64,000 bases of DNA, from the NCBI RefSeq assembly GCF_002287505.1, contig NZ_CP019688.1, forward strand, positions 1,600,674-1,664,673, read 5' to 3'. Source of the stretch: Corynebacterium glaucum. GTDB taxonomy: Bacteria; Actinomycetota; Actinomycetes; Mycobacteriales; Mycobacteriaceae. Below, one piece after another: positions 25,537-35,000 of this stretch. The notes beneath the pieces were generated by a model. The model saw only the letters and a list, made by a program, of their open reading frames with translations. It ran no database searches and was not told where the DNA came from. Numbering within the stretch: the first letter of the stretch is position 1; each line of letters begins with the position of its first letter. Position numbers and translations under genes: made by a program.

Positions 25537-27161
25537 AAGCCGCGCTTGCCCATCCGCTTCATCGCTTCGTTGAAGTCGAGGTTGTTCAGGTCCATGCCTT
25601 GCATACCGGCCGGGAGCTGTTCCTGCAGCTTCTCCAGCTCCTTCATGTCCGGCATCCCTGGCATCCCGGGCATTCCCGGCATGCCACCCGGCATCTTAGG
25701 CATGCCCCCGCCTTGACGCTTCGGCGGCTTGCGCTTGCCACTCTTGGTCTTGCGTCCCTTCGGCTTCTTCTTCGTCGCGGAACGCCCGCCGCCCGCACCG
25801 GGCATGCCCGGAAAGCCAAACTGGTTGGAGAGCTGCTCCATCATCTTCTTCGCCTCGAAGAAGCGCTCGACGAGGTTGTTCACATCGGAAACCTCGACAC
25901 CGGAACCTTTGGCAATACGCTTCCGTCGAGAAGCATTCAAGATCTTTGGATCATTGCGCTCTTGCGGAGTCATACCGCGGATGATGGCCTGGATGCGGTC
26001 GAGCTGCTTCTCGTCGACCATGTCAGCCATCTCGTTCATCTGCTTGCCGCCCGGCATCATCTTGAGCAGGTTGCCGATCGGGCCCATGCGACGAATCATC
26101 AGCAGCTGATCGAGGAAGTCCTCAAGGGTGAGCTCGCCGGAGGTCATCTTCGCCGCGGCGGCTTCAGCGTCCTGCTCGTTGAAGGTCTGCTCGGCCTGCT
26201 CGATGAGCGAGAGCAAGTCGCCCATGCCCAGGATGCGGCTGGACATGCGGTCAGGGTGGAAGATGTCGAAGTCGTCGAGTTTCTCGCCTGTCGACGCGAA
26301 CAAAATTGGCTTGCCGGTGACCTCGCGGATCGACAGCGCCGCGCCACCTCGGGCGTCGCCGTCGAGCTTGGTCAACACGACGCCCGTGAAGTCCACGCCG
26401 TCCGCGAACGCCTGGGCGGTGGTGACCGCGTCCTGGCCGATCATCGCGTCGATGACGAACAGCACTTCGTCCGGGTTTACAGCGTCGCGGATGTTGCGAG
26501 CCTGCGTCATCAGCGTTTCGTCGATGCCCAGGCGACCCGCGGTATCGATGATGACCACGTCGTTCTTCTGCTGCTTGGCGTACTCAACGCCCTGCATAGC
26601 AACGGCAACCGGGTCGCCGTGCGAGGTACCCATGTCGTGGTCGTGAGAATCCAGCGACGTACCCGGATCGGGCGCGAACGTGGGCACACCGGCGCGGTCG
26701 CCGACGATCTGCAGCTGCTGCACCGCACCCGGGCGCTGCAGGTCACATGCCACCAGGATCGGGGTGTGGCCCTGCTGCGCCAGGTGGTTCGCCAACTTGC
26801 CGGCAAGGGTAGTTTTACCCGCACCCTGCAGACCGGCGAGCATGATCACGGTCGGCGGGTTCTTGGCCAGGTTCAGGCGGCGGGTCTCGCCGCCGAGGAT
26901 CGCGGTGAGCTCCTCGTCGACGATCTTGATAACCTGCTGGGCCGGGTTTAGGGCCTCAGAGACATCGGCGCCGAGCGCACGCTCTTTGACGCGGCTAATG
27001 AATGCGCGCACCACAGGCAGGGAAACGTCCGCTTCAAGCAGCGCGAGTCGGATCTCGCGTGCGGTGGCGTTGATGTCGGCCTCGGTGAGTTTGCCTTTGC
27101 CGCGCAAACCCCCAAGGGCAGTTTGCAAGCGATCGGACAATGACTCGAACACGGTGGGCAC
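25533..27161 (-). CDS. ffh: Signal recognition particle GTPase Ffh (SRP54)
   Basis: Binds signal sequences and 4.5S RNA and targets nascent membrane proteins to FtsY. The N-domain starts MPTVFESLSDRLQTALGGLRGKGKL. The G-domain shows GLQGAGKTTLAGKLA, DLQRPGAVQQL, DTAGRLGID and TKLDGDARGG. The Met-rich M-domain includes SGELTLEDFLDQLLMIRRMGPIGNLLKMMPG. An unusually Met/Pro/Gly-rich tail (GGMPGMPGMPGMPDM) brings it to 542 residues. Its G-domain carries a His/Asp-rich insert (SLDSHDHDMGTSHGD) not common in Ffh. Confidence 0.97.
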   Translation of the reverse strand: MPTVFESLSDRLQTALGGLRGKGKLTEADINATAREIRLALLEADVSLPVVRAFISRVKERALGADVSEALNPAQQVIKIVDEELTAILGGETRRLNLAKNPPTVIMLAGLQGAGKTTLAGKLANHLAQQGHTPILVACDLQRPGAVQQLQIVGDRAGVPTFAPDPGTSLDSHDHDMGTSHGDPVAVAMQGVEYAKQQKNDVVIIDTAGRLGIDETLMTQARNIRDAVNPDEVLFVIDAMIGQDAVTTAQAFADGVDFTGVVLTKLDGDARGGAALSIREVTGKPILFASTGEKLDDFDIFHPDRMSSRILGMGDLLSLIEQAEQTFNEQDAEAAAAKMTSGELTLEDFLDQLLMIRRMGPIGNLLKMMPGGKQMNEMADMVDEKQLDRIQAIIRGMTPQERNDPKILNASRRKRIAKGSGVEVSDVNNLVERFFEAKKMMEQLSNQFGFPGMPGAGGGRSATKKKPKGRKTKSGKRKPPKRQGGGMPKMPGGMPGMPGMPGMPDMKELEKLQEQLPAGMQGMDLNNLDFNEAMKRMGKRGF

Positions 27162-27240
27162 TCCCTCTATTGCTAAATCGGTTCGCCCCAGCCTAACGCG
27201 TCAGCCCGCCACGAATCACATCTGCTTACGCGATCGGGGA

Positions 27241-27309
27241 GGTTGTCCGCCGCGCGGACAACCCTCAACCCCCGCTTCAGGGTTGTCCGCCGCGCGGACA
27301 ACCCTCAAC
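27241..27309. repeat. Two tandem 29-bp units, each a perfect hairpin
   Basis: The units 27241-27269 and 27281-27309 are identical and lie 40 bp apart. Each contains a perfect inverted repeat: 10-nt arms GGTTGTCCGC/GCGGACAACC with a 3-nt centre (27241-27263 and 27281-27303). They sit directly after the ftsY stop (27312-27314) and about 80 bp before the ffh start. No T-tract follows on either strand, so simple intrinsic termination is not obvious. Confidence 0.8.
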
Positions 27310-27311
27310 TG

Positions 27312-29075
27312 CTACCCAAGCAGCGCGTCGACGAAGCTTTCGACCTCGAACGGCGCCAGATCATCTGCGCCCTCGCCGAGGCCAACGAGCTTCACCGGCA
27401 CTCCGAGCTCCTCCTGGACCTGGAACACGATGCCGCCCTTCGCGGTGCCGTCGAGCTTGGTCAGCACCACGCCGGTGATGTCCACGACGTCGCGGAACAC
27501 ACGCGCCTGGGTGATGCCGTTCTGCCCCACCGTCGCGTCGAGCACCAGCAGCACCTCGTCGACGTGGCTCTTCTTCTCCACCACGCGCTTGACCTTGCCC
27601 AGCTGATCCATTAGGCCGGTCGAGGTGTGCAGGCGCCCCGCGGTATCAACCAGCACCACGTCCGCACCCTGGTCTACACCGGTTGCCACAGCGTCGAAGG
27701 CCACCGATGCCGGATCTGCGCCTTCCTTGCCGCGCACGGTGGAAGCGCCAACGCGACGGCCCCAGGTCTCAAGCTGGTCGGCTGCGGCGGCACGGAACGT
27801 ATCCGCCGCACCAAGCACCACGGTGTGGCCCATCGACACCAGCACGCGGGCAAGTTTGCCGGTCGTAGTCGTCTTGCCGGTGCCATTGACACCCACAACT
27901 AGGATCACGGCAGGCTTGCCGTCGTTAGGCATGGCCTTGATCGAGCGATCCATCTCGGGTCGACCTGCCTCGATGAGCGTCTCGCGCAGCATTGCGCGAG
28001 CCTCTTCCTCACTGGATACGCCGCGCTCGGCGATCTTCTCGCGGAGGTTGTCCACCACCTTCATGGTCAGCTCGGCACCGAGGTCCGCCATGATCAGCGT
28101 GTCCTCGATCTCCTCCCAAGCGTCCTCATCAAGGTCACCAGCGGTCAGAATGCCCAGCAGTCCTTGGCCGATCGCATTCTGCGAACGCGACAGACGTCCA
28201 CGCAGCTTGCCAATTCGACCAGCAGCCGGCGCGATCTGGTCAATCTCAGAAGCAACCTCGGCCGAAACTTCCGGCTCCGACACGATCGCATCCTCGGAGA
28301 CGACCGCTCCCTCTTGGCGAGCCTCCTCCGCGACCTCAGCCGTCACCGCAGCAATGCCAGCGGCTTCTTCAGCCTCATCGCGCAGCTCGTCCTCAGTAGC
28401 AAGCTCATCGGCCGCCGCCTCATCCGCCAGCTCACCCTCGACGATCTCCGCCCCCTCGTCGGACAGCCCCTCCACCACCGGGGCTTCCTCCACCGCAAGG
28501 TCCTCGTCGGCATTGAGGTCCTCGACAGTCTCGGCTGCATCGTGGGTCAGCTCAACCTCACCAGGAGCAGTTTGCTTTTCGACGACCAGGTCTTCCGGCG
28601 CTACCGGCTCGTCAGCGTCTACAAGGCGCGACACCGGTTCCGCGGGCTTGGGCTCCTGGGGCGCAGGCTCAGCTGGTGCCGGTTCTGCTGGCGCAGGCTC
28701 GGCAGGCTCTGGCTCGGCCGGTGCTGGCTCCGGCGGCACCGCCGGCTGCGGCTTCGGTTCGGCCGGTGTCGGATCCACCGGCGGGGCTACCTTCGGCTCT
28801 TGAGTTCGAGGTGCCTCGCGCCGAATCGGCTCGGGCTTCTTCTCCTCCGCGTCGACCTGAGCGAAGTTGAATCCGCCCTTGGCCTGGTAGTTGCCCGACT
28901 TCTCCTGCTGCGTGAGCTGCTTCGGCTCTTCAGTCTCCACCGGCTTCTCGAACGAGACGGTTTTCGACTTCTTCCGCTGATTGCCCACGACAACAGCGAT
29001 GCCGATGACGATCAGGACGACCAGAATGATCGCAAGAACGATCCACAGTGTTGGCGATATTGTCATGTCGTCCAT
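27312..29075 (-). CDS. ftsY: SRP receptor FtsY, membrane-anchored
   Basis: GTPase receptor for Ffh at the membrane. The N-terminus has a transmembrane helix (about residues 9-30, LWIVLAIILVVLIVIGIAVVVG), as in actinobacterial FtsY. A long acidic Pro/Glu/Ala-rich linker (about 35-270) is followed by the NG domain with GVNGTGKTTTTGKLA, DTFRAAAADQL, DTAGRLHTSTGLMDQLGK and TKLDGTAKGG. At 587 residues the linker is longer than in most bacteria. The start is ATG 29075 or ATG 29066. It faces the META-like cluster divergently. Confidence 0.97.
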   Translation of the reverse strand: MDDMTISPTLWIVLAIILVVLIVIGIAVVVGNQRKKSKTVSFEKPVETEEPKQLTQQEKSGNYQAKGGFNFAQVDAEEKKPEPIRREAPRTQEPKVAPPVDPTPAEPKPQPAVPPEPAPAEPEPAEPAPAEPAPAEPAPQEPKPAEPVSRLVDADEPVAPEDLVVEKQTAPGEVELTHDAAETVEDLNADEDLAVEEAPVVEGLSDEGAEIVEGELADEAAADELATEDELRDEAEEAAGIAAVTAEVAEEARQEGAVVSEDAIVSEPEVSAEVASEIDQIAPAAGRIGKLRGRLSRSQNAIGQGLLGILTAGDLDEDAWEEIEDTLIMADLGAELTMKVVDNLREKIAERGVSSEEEARAMLRETLIEAGRPEMDRSIKAMPNDGKPAVILVVGVNGTGKTTTTGKLARVLVSMGHTVVLGAADTFRAAAADQLETWGRRVGASTVRGKEGADPASVAFDAVATGVDQGADVVLVDTAGRLHTSTGLMDQLGKVKRVVEKKSHVDEVLLVLDATVGQNGITQARVFRDVVDITGVVLTKLDGTAKGGIVFQVQEELGVPVKLVGLGEGADDLAPFEVESFVDALLG

Positions 29076-29173
29076 AGTGCCAGCTTCACCTGGGCGCGTG
29101 CGAGCCCGGTCGGTAGCTGTGAGTTTTGACCGATTTGTAGACCAAAACCATTTCAGCTGCGCATAATTAGGCC

Positions 29174-29755
29174 ATGCTTCAATCCATCGTCGCGTTCTTG
29201 TTCACCGTCTTCTCTTTCTTCGCTTCCCTCATTGGTCTCGACGACGTGCCGCTCTCGAGCGGCAACTCCAGCTCCGACTACACCGTCACCAGCAGCAACC
29301 CTCCGCAGATCTCTCCGAAACCAGGGCTGACCCCGGCTGGGGCTGTACCGGCCTCCGCGACCCCCGCGACCACCGAACAACTCAACGATTTCCTCGCTTC
29401 AACGTGGAAGCCGGAGCCGTCCTTCCAGGGAAACACGATCACCTTCTCGGCCTTCTCGGCTGTGAACCAGGACCGTTTCCCGGACTTCGCCGGCGACGGA
29501 CGCTTCCAGGTGAACGCACCAGGCACCTGCAACGGGGCCGCTGGCGCGATCGCGGTCGTTGAACCTCAATTCAAATCCGCCACACTAAAGAAGATCGGTT
29601 GGCTCGCGGTCACTGAGATGGCATGCCCAGGCCTGGAGTATGAAACGGACCTCTCGAAGCTCTTCGCAGATGACCTGGAGGTACGCTTTGACGGACCTGA
29701 CACCGTTTACCTGGTGAACTCCAACGTCGCTCTCAAACTCAACCGGGAGCGCTGA
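29174..29755 (+). CDS. Putative secreted or anchored META-domain protein
   Basis: A 193-residue protein with an N-terminal hydrophobic segment (MLQSIVAFLFTVFSFFASLIG), a Ser/Pro/Thr-rich spacer to about residue 70 and a C-terminal domain resembling META/HslJ: GRFQVNAPGTCNGAAGA, then AVTEMACPGLEYE, then FDGPDTVYLVNSNVALKL. META domains are extracytoplasmic proteins often induced by stress; the exact role is unknown. It is the first of three tandem paralogues (next ATGs at 29776 and 30338), probably one operon divergent from ftsY. Confidence 0.7.
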   Translation: MLQSIVAFLFTVFSFFASLIGLDDVPLSSGNSSSDYTVTSSNPPQISPKPGLTPAGAVPASATPATTEQLNDFLASTWKPEPSFQGNTITFSAFSAVNQDRFPDFAGDGRFQVNAPGTCNGAAGAIAVVEPQFKSATLKKIGWLAVTEMACPGLEYETDLSKLFADDLEVRFDGPDTVYLVNSNVALKLNRER

Positions 29756-29775
29756 CACATTAGAAAGAGGCCCAA

Positions 29776-30318
29776 ATGCTGCTCCAAGTTCTCGGAGGAA
29801 TCGCCACCCTCATCACCACTATCTTTGCAGCGCTTGGACTGGCCCTAGGCGTGCCAGCGGAAGCGTCGTCAAGCGAAACGAGCTCCCTCGGATCGAGCGA
29901 GCTGGGCACGCTGACCAACCCAGCACTCACTTCACTGCCCGCCTCCGCACGGGTGGCGACGCCGGAGGAAGTGGATGAGATCCTCGCGACAGAATGGGAA
30001 ACTCCCCACACCCCGGTGGTCTTTCGAGAAGCCTCGGAGAATTTTCGGTCGAAACCCGAAGCGACCCATACTTCAATTTTCCGAGTATGCAACAGGAATT
30101 GGGTAGACCTCGTCGTAGATCGGGAAACGGCTAGTTACAAAGTGGTAAACCGTGGGAGCACGCTTGCTGGATGCTCGGCGTTCTTCCGTTATAAAGAACG
30201 GCTTGACTCCGCCTACGCAGGAGCCATTGCTCAGGGCAGCACGTTCTACGTCGGAGACGAGAACACTGTGTACCTGGCCGGCCCAAGGGGTGCAGTCAAA
30301 CTCACCCGAGTGAACTAA
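29776..30318 (+). CDS. META-like paralogue 2, anchored
   Basis: The 180-residue second member begins with a hydrophobic segment (LLQVLGGIATLITTIFAALGLALGV) and a Ser-rich spacer. The domain is degenerate relative to the first gene. It keeps FRVCN, a distal Cys (TLAGCSAFF) and the C-terminal YVGDENTVYLAGPRGAVKLTR. The conserved segment LPASARVATPEEVDEILATEWETP is shared with the next gene. GAAAGAGG lies just before ATG 29776, 20 nt after the previous stop. The function is unknown. Confidence 0.65.
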   Translation: MLLQVLGGIATLITTIFAALGLALGVPAEASSSETSSLGSSELGTLTNPALTSLPASARVATPEEVDEILATEWETPHTPVVFREASENFRSKPEATHTSIFRVCNRNWVDLVVDRETASYKVVNRGSTLAGCSAFFRYKERLDSAYAGAIAQGSTFYVGDENTVYLAGPRGAVKLTRVN

Positions 30319-30337
30319 CCGGACGAAGGACAGCAAA

Positions 30338-31360
30338 ATGATCTCCCAAGTACTCAACGCCATCGCTGCGTTCATCATGTCCATCGCCGCCGCACTCGGA
30401 TTGACTCTGAGCGCGCCGGAGGTGGGGTCATCGACGTCGAGCACGAGTAGTTCCTCTAGCTCGCAAGGTTCGAGCGAGCTTCGAGGGGTGTTCCCTCCCC
30501 TGAACCTCCCCAAGAGTGTGCTGGCTTCTCTGCCGGAGAGTGCGAAGCGCGCTGCGCCTGAGCAGGTTGACGACATTCTGGCCTCTCAGTGGGACGCTCA
30601 GTTCACCACCGTCAGCTTCTACCCTCTTCGAGCTGAGGATCTGTACCCCTGGGACGGGGATTCCACCCACTACGCCAGCTTCAGCGTTTGCAACCACTAC
30701 ACCGTAAGTCTTGAGGTCGACCGCAGCACAGCTGCTTTCATTACCCACGGAGGAAGTACAACGAAGATGGGTTGTGAGCAGTGGCGGATGGACCTCGACG
30801 AAAAGTACTTTGCAGCATTGCACCAATCCGAAGCGTTCTACGTCGACGGCGCGGACACCATATACCTCGCTGGACCGGAAGGCGCACTCAAGCTGACCCG
30901 CTCTAAGTTGCCGGCACCACCTGTCCAACTGCCCACGGAGCCGCCCACCGATCTGCCTGAGAACGTACTGGAGCCACTACCTGCCACCGCGCGGAAGGCC
31001 TCGCCAGAGGAACTTAAGCGCATTCTCACCCAAACCTGGAAGGCAGGGTACAGCACCCTCGAGTTTTCTGAGTGGGACCAGACGTACCCGCCCCGGCATC
31101 CCGGAACGACTCATCTTTCGCAGCTCAGGGTGTGCAACTACGCGATCACCGAGCTTGAGGTGGACTTGGAAACGGCATCTGTTACTCGTCACGGAGGGCG
31201 AGTTACCGACGCGGGTTGCCAGCAGTGGCGCCACGATTTGGACGACACTTACCGCAAAGCCGTCGACACCACCGACACGTTCTACGTCGACGGCGCGGAC
31301 ACCGTCTATCTCGCTGGGCCGGAAGGCGCGCTGAAGTTGACTAGAGCTGACCAGGGCTAA
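30338..31360 (+). CDS. META-like paralogue 3 with duplicated domain
   Basis: A 340-residue third member with an N-terminal hydrophobic segment (MISQVLNAIAAFIMSIAAALGLTL), a Ser-rich spacer and two tandem copies of the paralogue domain (about 45-190 and 195-340). Both copies contain a VCN motif with a distal Cys and end in FYVDGADTxYLAGPEGALKLTR. The internal duplication is nearly identical at that end, which suggests recent tandem duplication. ACGAAGGACAGC precedes the ATG. The function is unknown. Confidence 0.65.
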   Translation: MISQVLNAIAAFIMSIAAALGLTLSAPEVGSSTSSTSSSSSSQGSSELRGVFPPLNLPKSVLASLPESAKRAAPEQVDDILASQWDAQFTTVSFYPLRAEDLYPWDGDSTHYASFSVCNHYTVSLEVDRSTAAFITHGGSTTKMGCEQWRMDLDEKYFAALHQSEAFYVDGADTIYLAGPEGALKLTRSKLPAPPVQLPTEPPTDLPENVLEPLPATARKASPEELKRILTQTWKAGYSTLEFSEWDQTYPPRHPGTTHLSQLRVCNYAITELEVDLETASVTRHGGRVTDAGCQQWRHDLDDTYRKAVDTTDTFYVDGADTVYLAGPEGALKLTRADQG

Positions 31361-31384
31361 CTAAAACTAAGTAGTCGCCTCGAG

Positions 31385-31466
31385 CGGCTGCATGCGTTGC
31401 CCGCCCGGGAACAGCGTGGCGAACACCTTCGGAAACTTCTGCTCCACGTCGCGCCAGGCGTCGGTG
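31385..31466 (-). pseudogene. Relic of a duplicated smc 3' region
   Basis: 31385-31400 matches the smc C-terminal codons at 32026-32041 (15 of 16). 31401-31466 matches smc 32402-32467 (61 of 66). The intervening roughly 360 nt of smc is missing, so this is an internally deleted copy of the smc 3' end, orientated like smc, with no coding capacity. Confidence 0.75.
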
Positions 31467-31617
31467 CAAGATGGCGTGCCCGGGGGTGGAGTACGAAATG
31501 AGGCTCACGGAGTTTTTCCGCGCAGGGTGCAATCGTGCTTGTCGACGGCCCCGATACCGTTCAACTCACCAACCCCAAGGCCGCGTTGACGCATACTCGC
31601 ACGAAGCAGTGGGGCGG
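31467..31617 (+). pseudogene. Frameshifted relic of a META-like gene
   Basis: Translation in one frame from 31471 gives MACPGVEYEMRLTEFF. A second frame from about 31530 gives VDGPDTVQLTNPKAALTHTR. Together these reproduce the C-terminal end of the 29174 gene (MACPGLEYETDLSKLF ... FDGPDTVYLVNSNVALKL), with a frameshift near 31525. No start, 5' part or promoter remains. Confidence 0.75.
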
Positions 31618-31992
31618 TTATTGCTTTGTCAGCACCGTCTCAGAGCCCATCCCGAGACGGATATCGCCGTTCGCGGTTCGCTCGAATGGAACCTCAGCTT
31701 CGCTGTCGCCAGAGCGGAACACGAGGGCATTGTCCCCTACTTGGCATTCCTGCTCCATCTCTTCGCCTGCCACGTCCCCGTCAGCCGCGGGCACTGCTCG
31801 GTCCAGCAGCACACAATCGGCGCCATTAATCGTGAGCTGCGTGAAAATCTGCGAGGAATCGGTCGCGCTCGGATTGGATGCAACGTGGGTGTAGGTGCCG
31901 TCGAGGGCGGCATCGTCGGCGCAGCCCGCCAATGACCCTAGAGCCAATACCGCAGCAACACCAGATCCCATCAACCGAAAGTTGGAATTCAT
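31618..31992 (-). CDS. Small putative lipoprotein
   Basis: A 124-residue protein with a lipoprotein signal peptide (MNSNFRLMGSGVAAVLALGSLAGC, lipobox LAGC at residue 24). The rest is acidic and Ala/Asp/Glu-rich with two further Cys residues (GADCVLL, EQECQV) that could form a disulfide. It has no recognised domain. It is probably attached to the outer face of the cytoplasmic membrane by Lgt/Lsp processing. It lies between the META relic and smc; the Shine-Dalgarno GAGTGAGAG is about 1-5 nt from the ATG. Confidence 0.7.
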   Translation of the reverse strand: MNSNFRLMGSGVAAVLALGSLAGCADDAALDGTYTHVASNPSATDSSQIFTQLTINGADCVLLDRAVPAADGDVAGEEMEQECQVGDNALVFRSGDSEAEVPFERTANGDIRLGMGSETVLTKQ

Positions 31993-32016
31993 GCTCTCAC
32001 TCTAACAGGGCAGCAG

Positions 32017-35000
32017 TTAGGACGTCGGCTGCATGCGCTGCGAAATCACGCGCGTGACACCGTCGCCACGCATAGTCACGCCGTAAAGCACGTTGGCCAC
32101 GTCCATCGTGGGTTTCTGGTGCGTAATCACGATCAGCTGCGAGTCCTTGCGCAGCTCCTCCAGCAGTGCGATAAGGCGTCGCAGGTTGACGTCGTCAAGC
32201 GCTGCCTCCACCTCATCGAGCACGTAAAACGGGCTCGGACGCGCGCGGAAGATTGCCACCAGGAACGCGAGCGCGGTGAGCGACTTCTCGCCGCCAGAGA
32301 GCAGCGATAGCCGCTTGACCTTCTTGCCCGGCGGGCGTGCCTCGATTTCGATGCCGGTGGTGAGCATGTCCTCCGGCTCAGTAAGGATCAGCCGCGCCTC
32401 ACCACCCGGGAATAGTGTGGCGAACACCTTCGGAAACTCCTGCTCAACGTCGCGCCAGGCGTCGGTGAACAGCGTTAGGATCTGGGCATCCACCTCGTCG
32501 ATCACGCCGGTGAGGTCCTTGCGCGCTTGGATGACGTCGTCAAGCTGCGTGCTCAAGAACGAGTACCGTTCCTCGAGCGCCTTGTACTCCTCGAGTGCGA
32601 GCGGGTTGACCTTGCCCAACGCGCGCAGGTCCTTCTCCGCCTCCGCAAGACGCGCCTGCTCAAGCTCCAGGTCGAAGTCCTCGCCCGGGGTGTACTCGGC
32701 CACCAAGTCAGCCACTGCGATGCCGAGCGATTCGGTGACCTTGGCCTCGGCTTCATCGATGCGCACCTGCGCCTGCGAGCGCGCGATGTCGGATGCGTGC
32801 GCCGAATCGGTCAGCCGCGCAAGGTGCTGGCGTGCGCCACTGACCGCGCTTCGCACCTCCTGGTGCTGGGCCCGCAACGCGGTGACCTGCGACGCCAACT
32901 CATCGCGCTGAGCAGTCGCCCGCGCAATCGCGTCCTCGATCCGCGCGACCAAATCGCGGGCGTGCCCGGCGACCGCCTCGGCAAGTTCAGCCTCGGCGCG
33001 GCGGCGGGCTTGCGCCGCGTCGTGGCGCGCCTTGGCCTGCCGCTCGTGCTCCGCCTGCCTGCGCAGCGCGTCGCCGCGACCCACGGTTTGCTCGGCAGCT
33101 TGTTGCGCGGCTCGCGCGGTCAGCACCGCTTCCATTTCCACGGCCTTCACGTTGTCTAGCGCGGCTTTCGCCTGGTCGCGCTCGGCGGTGGAGGGTTCCT
33201 CGGCTCCAGGTTCGTCCTCCACTCGCGCAAGCCGGTCGCGGGTCTCAGCCAATGCTTGTCGACGCTCAGCCACACGCCCTTCCGCTTCCGTCACCCGCCC
33301 CGCAGCGCGCTGGTGCTCCGCCGTATTCACTTCCGCTTGCTTAACCAGGCGAGCGTGATCGCGGCGCCAGGACTCGGCTTCTGTGTCATGCTCGCGCAGC
33401 GCCGCCTTCGCTGCCGCGGCCGCCACGCGGGCGTCTTCCGCGGCAAGCGTCGCACCCTCGAGCGTGCCGGAGAGCTCCTCCAGCTGCGCTCGCGCCGCGT
33501 CCAGCTCGGCACGCGCGGCCTCAATCTGCGCTGAGACCTCAACGGTGGTCGTGCGCCCAGAACCGGCCGCGACCCAGCCCTCGCCGACCAACGTGCCGTC
33601 GCGGGTCACGGCACGCAGGCGCGGATCCTCGGCGACAATGCGGCGGGCATCGGCGAGATCATCGGCCACGGCGACGTCGACAAGCAAGCGAGTGACTGGC
33701 CCGGCCACCTCGGGTACGAGGGCGAGGTGATCGAGCAACCACTCCACCTGGGCATCGGTGTCCAGCCGCCAGGTGGCGCCGCCGAGCGGATCGATGAGCA
33801 CGGTGCGCTCCACCTCGGCGAGCTTCGCAACCGTCTCCGCTGCTGCCTCGCCCACGAGCGCCTCGCTGTACGGGCCAAGCGCAGCGGCCAGCGCCTTCTC
33901 CAACCCCGGCGACGCGGTCATCAAGTCAGCGAGCGCGTCGACCTCGCCGAGCACGTCGCGGGCGGGGGCTTTCGGCGTTTGCTCTGCGAGCGTGGCAATG
34001 CGCGATTCGAGCGTAGCTACTGCCCGCTCGCGGTCCCGCTGAGCGTCGCGGAGCTGCGCAAGGCGCTTCTCGGCGGCGCCGGATTCGGTGTACGCCCGTA
34101 CGTGCGCCTCGTCGAGCGGGCCGCGGCCGGCCTCAACGTCGGCGAGCTTGTCGGCTACCTCGTCAGCCTCGCGCTGCGCGGCTTGGGCGCGTTCGAGGGT
34201 TTCCGCGAGGGTTTCGGCCAGGCGATTGACCTCGTCTTCCGCAGCCTGCAGCGCTTGCTGCTGGGACTCCTCCTGAGCGAGCAAGCGCACCAGCCCCTCA
34301 CGGCGGTCAGCGATCGCGCGCAGTCTCGCCATGTGCTCGTGCTCCGCAGCATCGAACGCTTCTTGTGCCGACTCCACCTGCTCGCGCACCGACTCCAGAT
34401 ACGCGCTCGCCTCTTCGGCGGCTTCCTGGTTCTCGGCGTGCTGCTCGTCGGCGAGGTTTGCTCGCGCCAGTAGGTCTTCGGGATCTTGGCCCGCGTACGG
34501 CACTGAAGCGCCGGCGTTTCGGGATCGCTCGGTGGCGATGCGCACTGTCGCGCTTGCCCGCTCCGCCAGCGTGGAGAGCGCAAACCACACCTGTTGCGCG
34601 TCCTCCGCCTTGGGTTGTACTTGTGCTTGCAGAGCCTCGATGCGTTCCTGCTCTGCGGTCGCGTCCTCGAGTGCGCTGGTCGCCGTCTCCACTTGCGCGG
34701 CGAGCAGTTTCGCGCGCTCGGTGGCGTCGTCAAGCGAACTGCGAAGGGTGACCACCTGGTGCCCTGCGATGCGCAACCGGGCGTCGCGAAGCGTCGATTG
34801 GACGGTGGCCGCGCGCTTTGCTGCCTCCGCCTGGCGTGCGAGTGGTTTGAGTTGCTTGCCCAGCTCCTCGGTGAGGTCGGTGAGCCGGTCGAGGTTGGCC
34901 TGCATGCCGGTGAGCTTGCGCTGGGCTTTTTCTTTTCGACGCCGGTGTTTCAGCACACCAGCGGCTTCCTCAATGAAGGCGCGGCGCTCCTCCGGACGGG

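Noticed and set aside
25599..26951. Long open frame antisense to ffh
   Set aside because: Low-complexity Arg/Leu/His composition with no homologous motif; ffh explains the region.
27241..27309. Possible CRISPR-like repeats
   Set aside because: Only two copies, each self-complementary, with an 11-bp gap between copies; no array, no leader and no cas genes in the window.
31471..31935. 154-codon plus-strand frame at the META relic
   Set aside because: Only its first 18 or so codons match a META paralogue; the remainder is antisense to the small lipoprotein.
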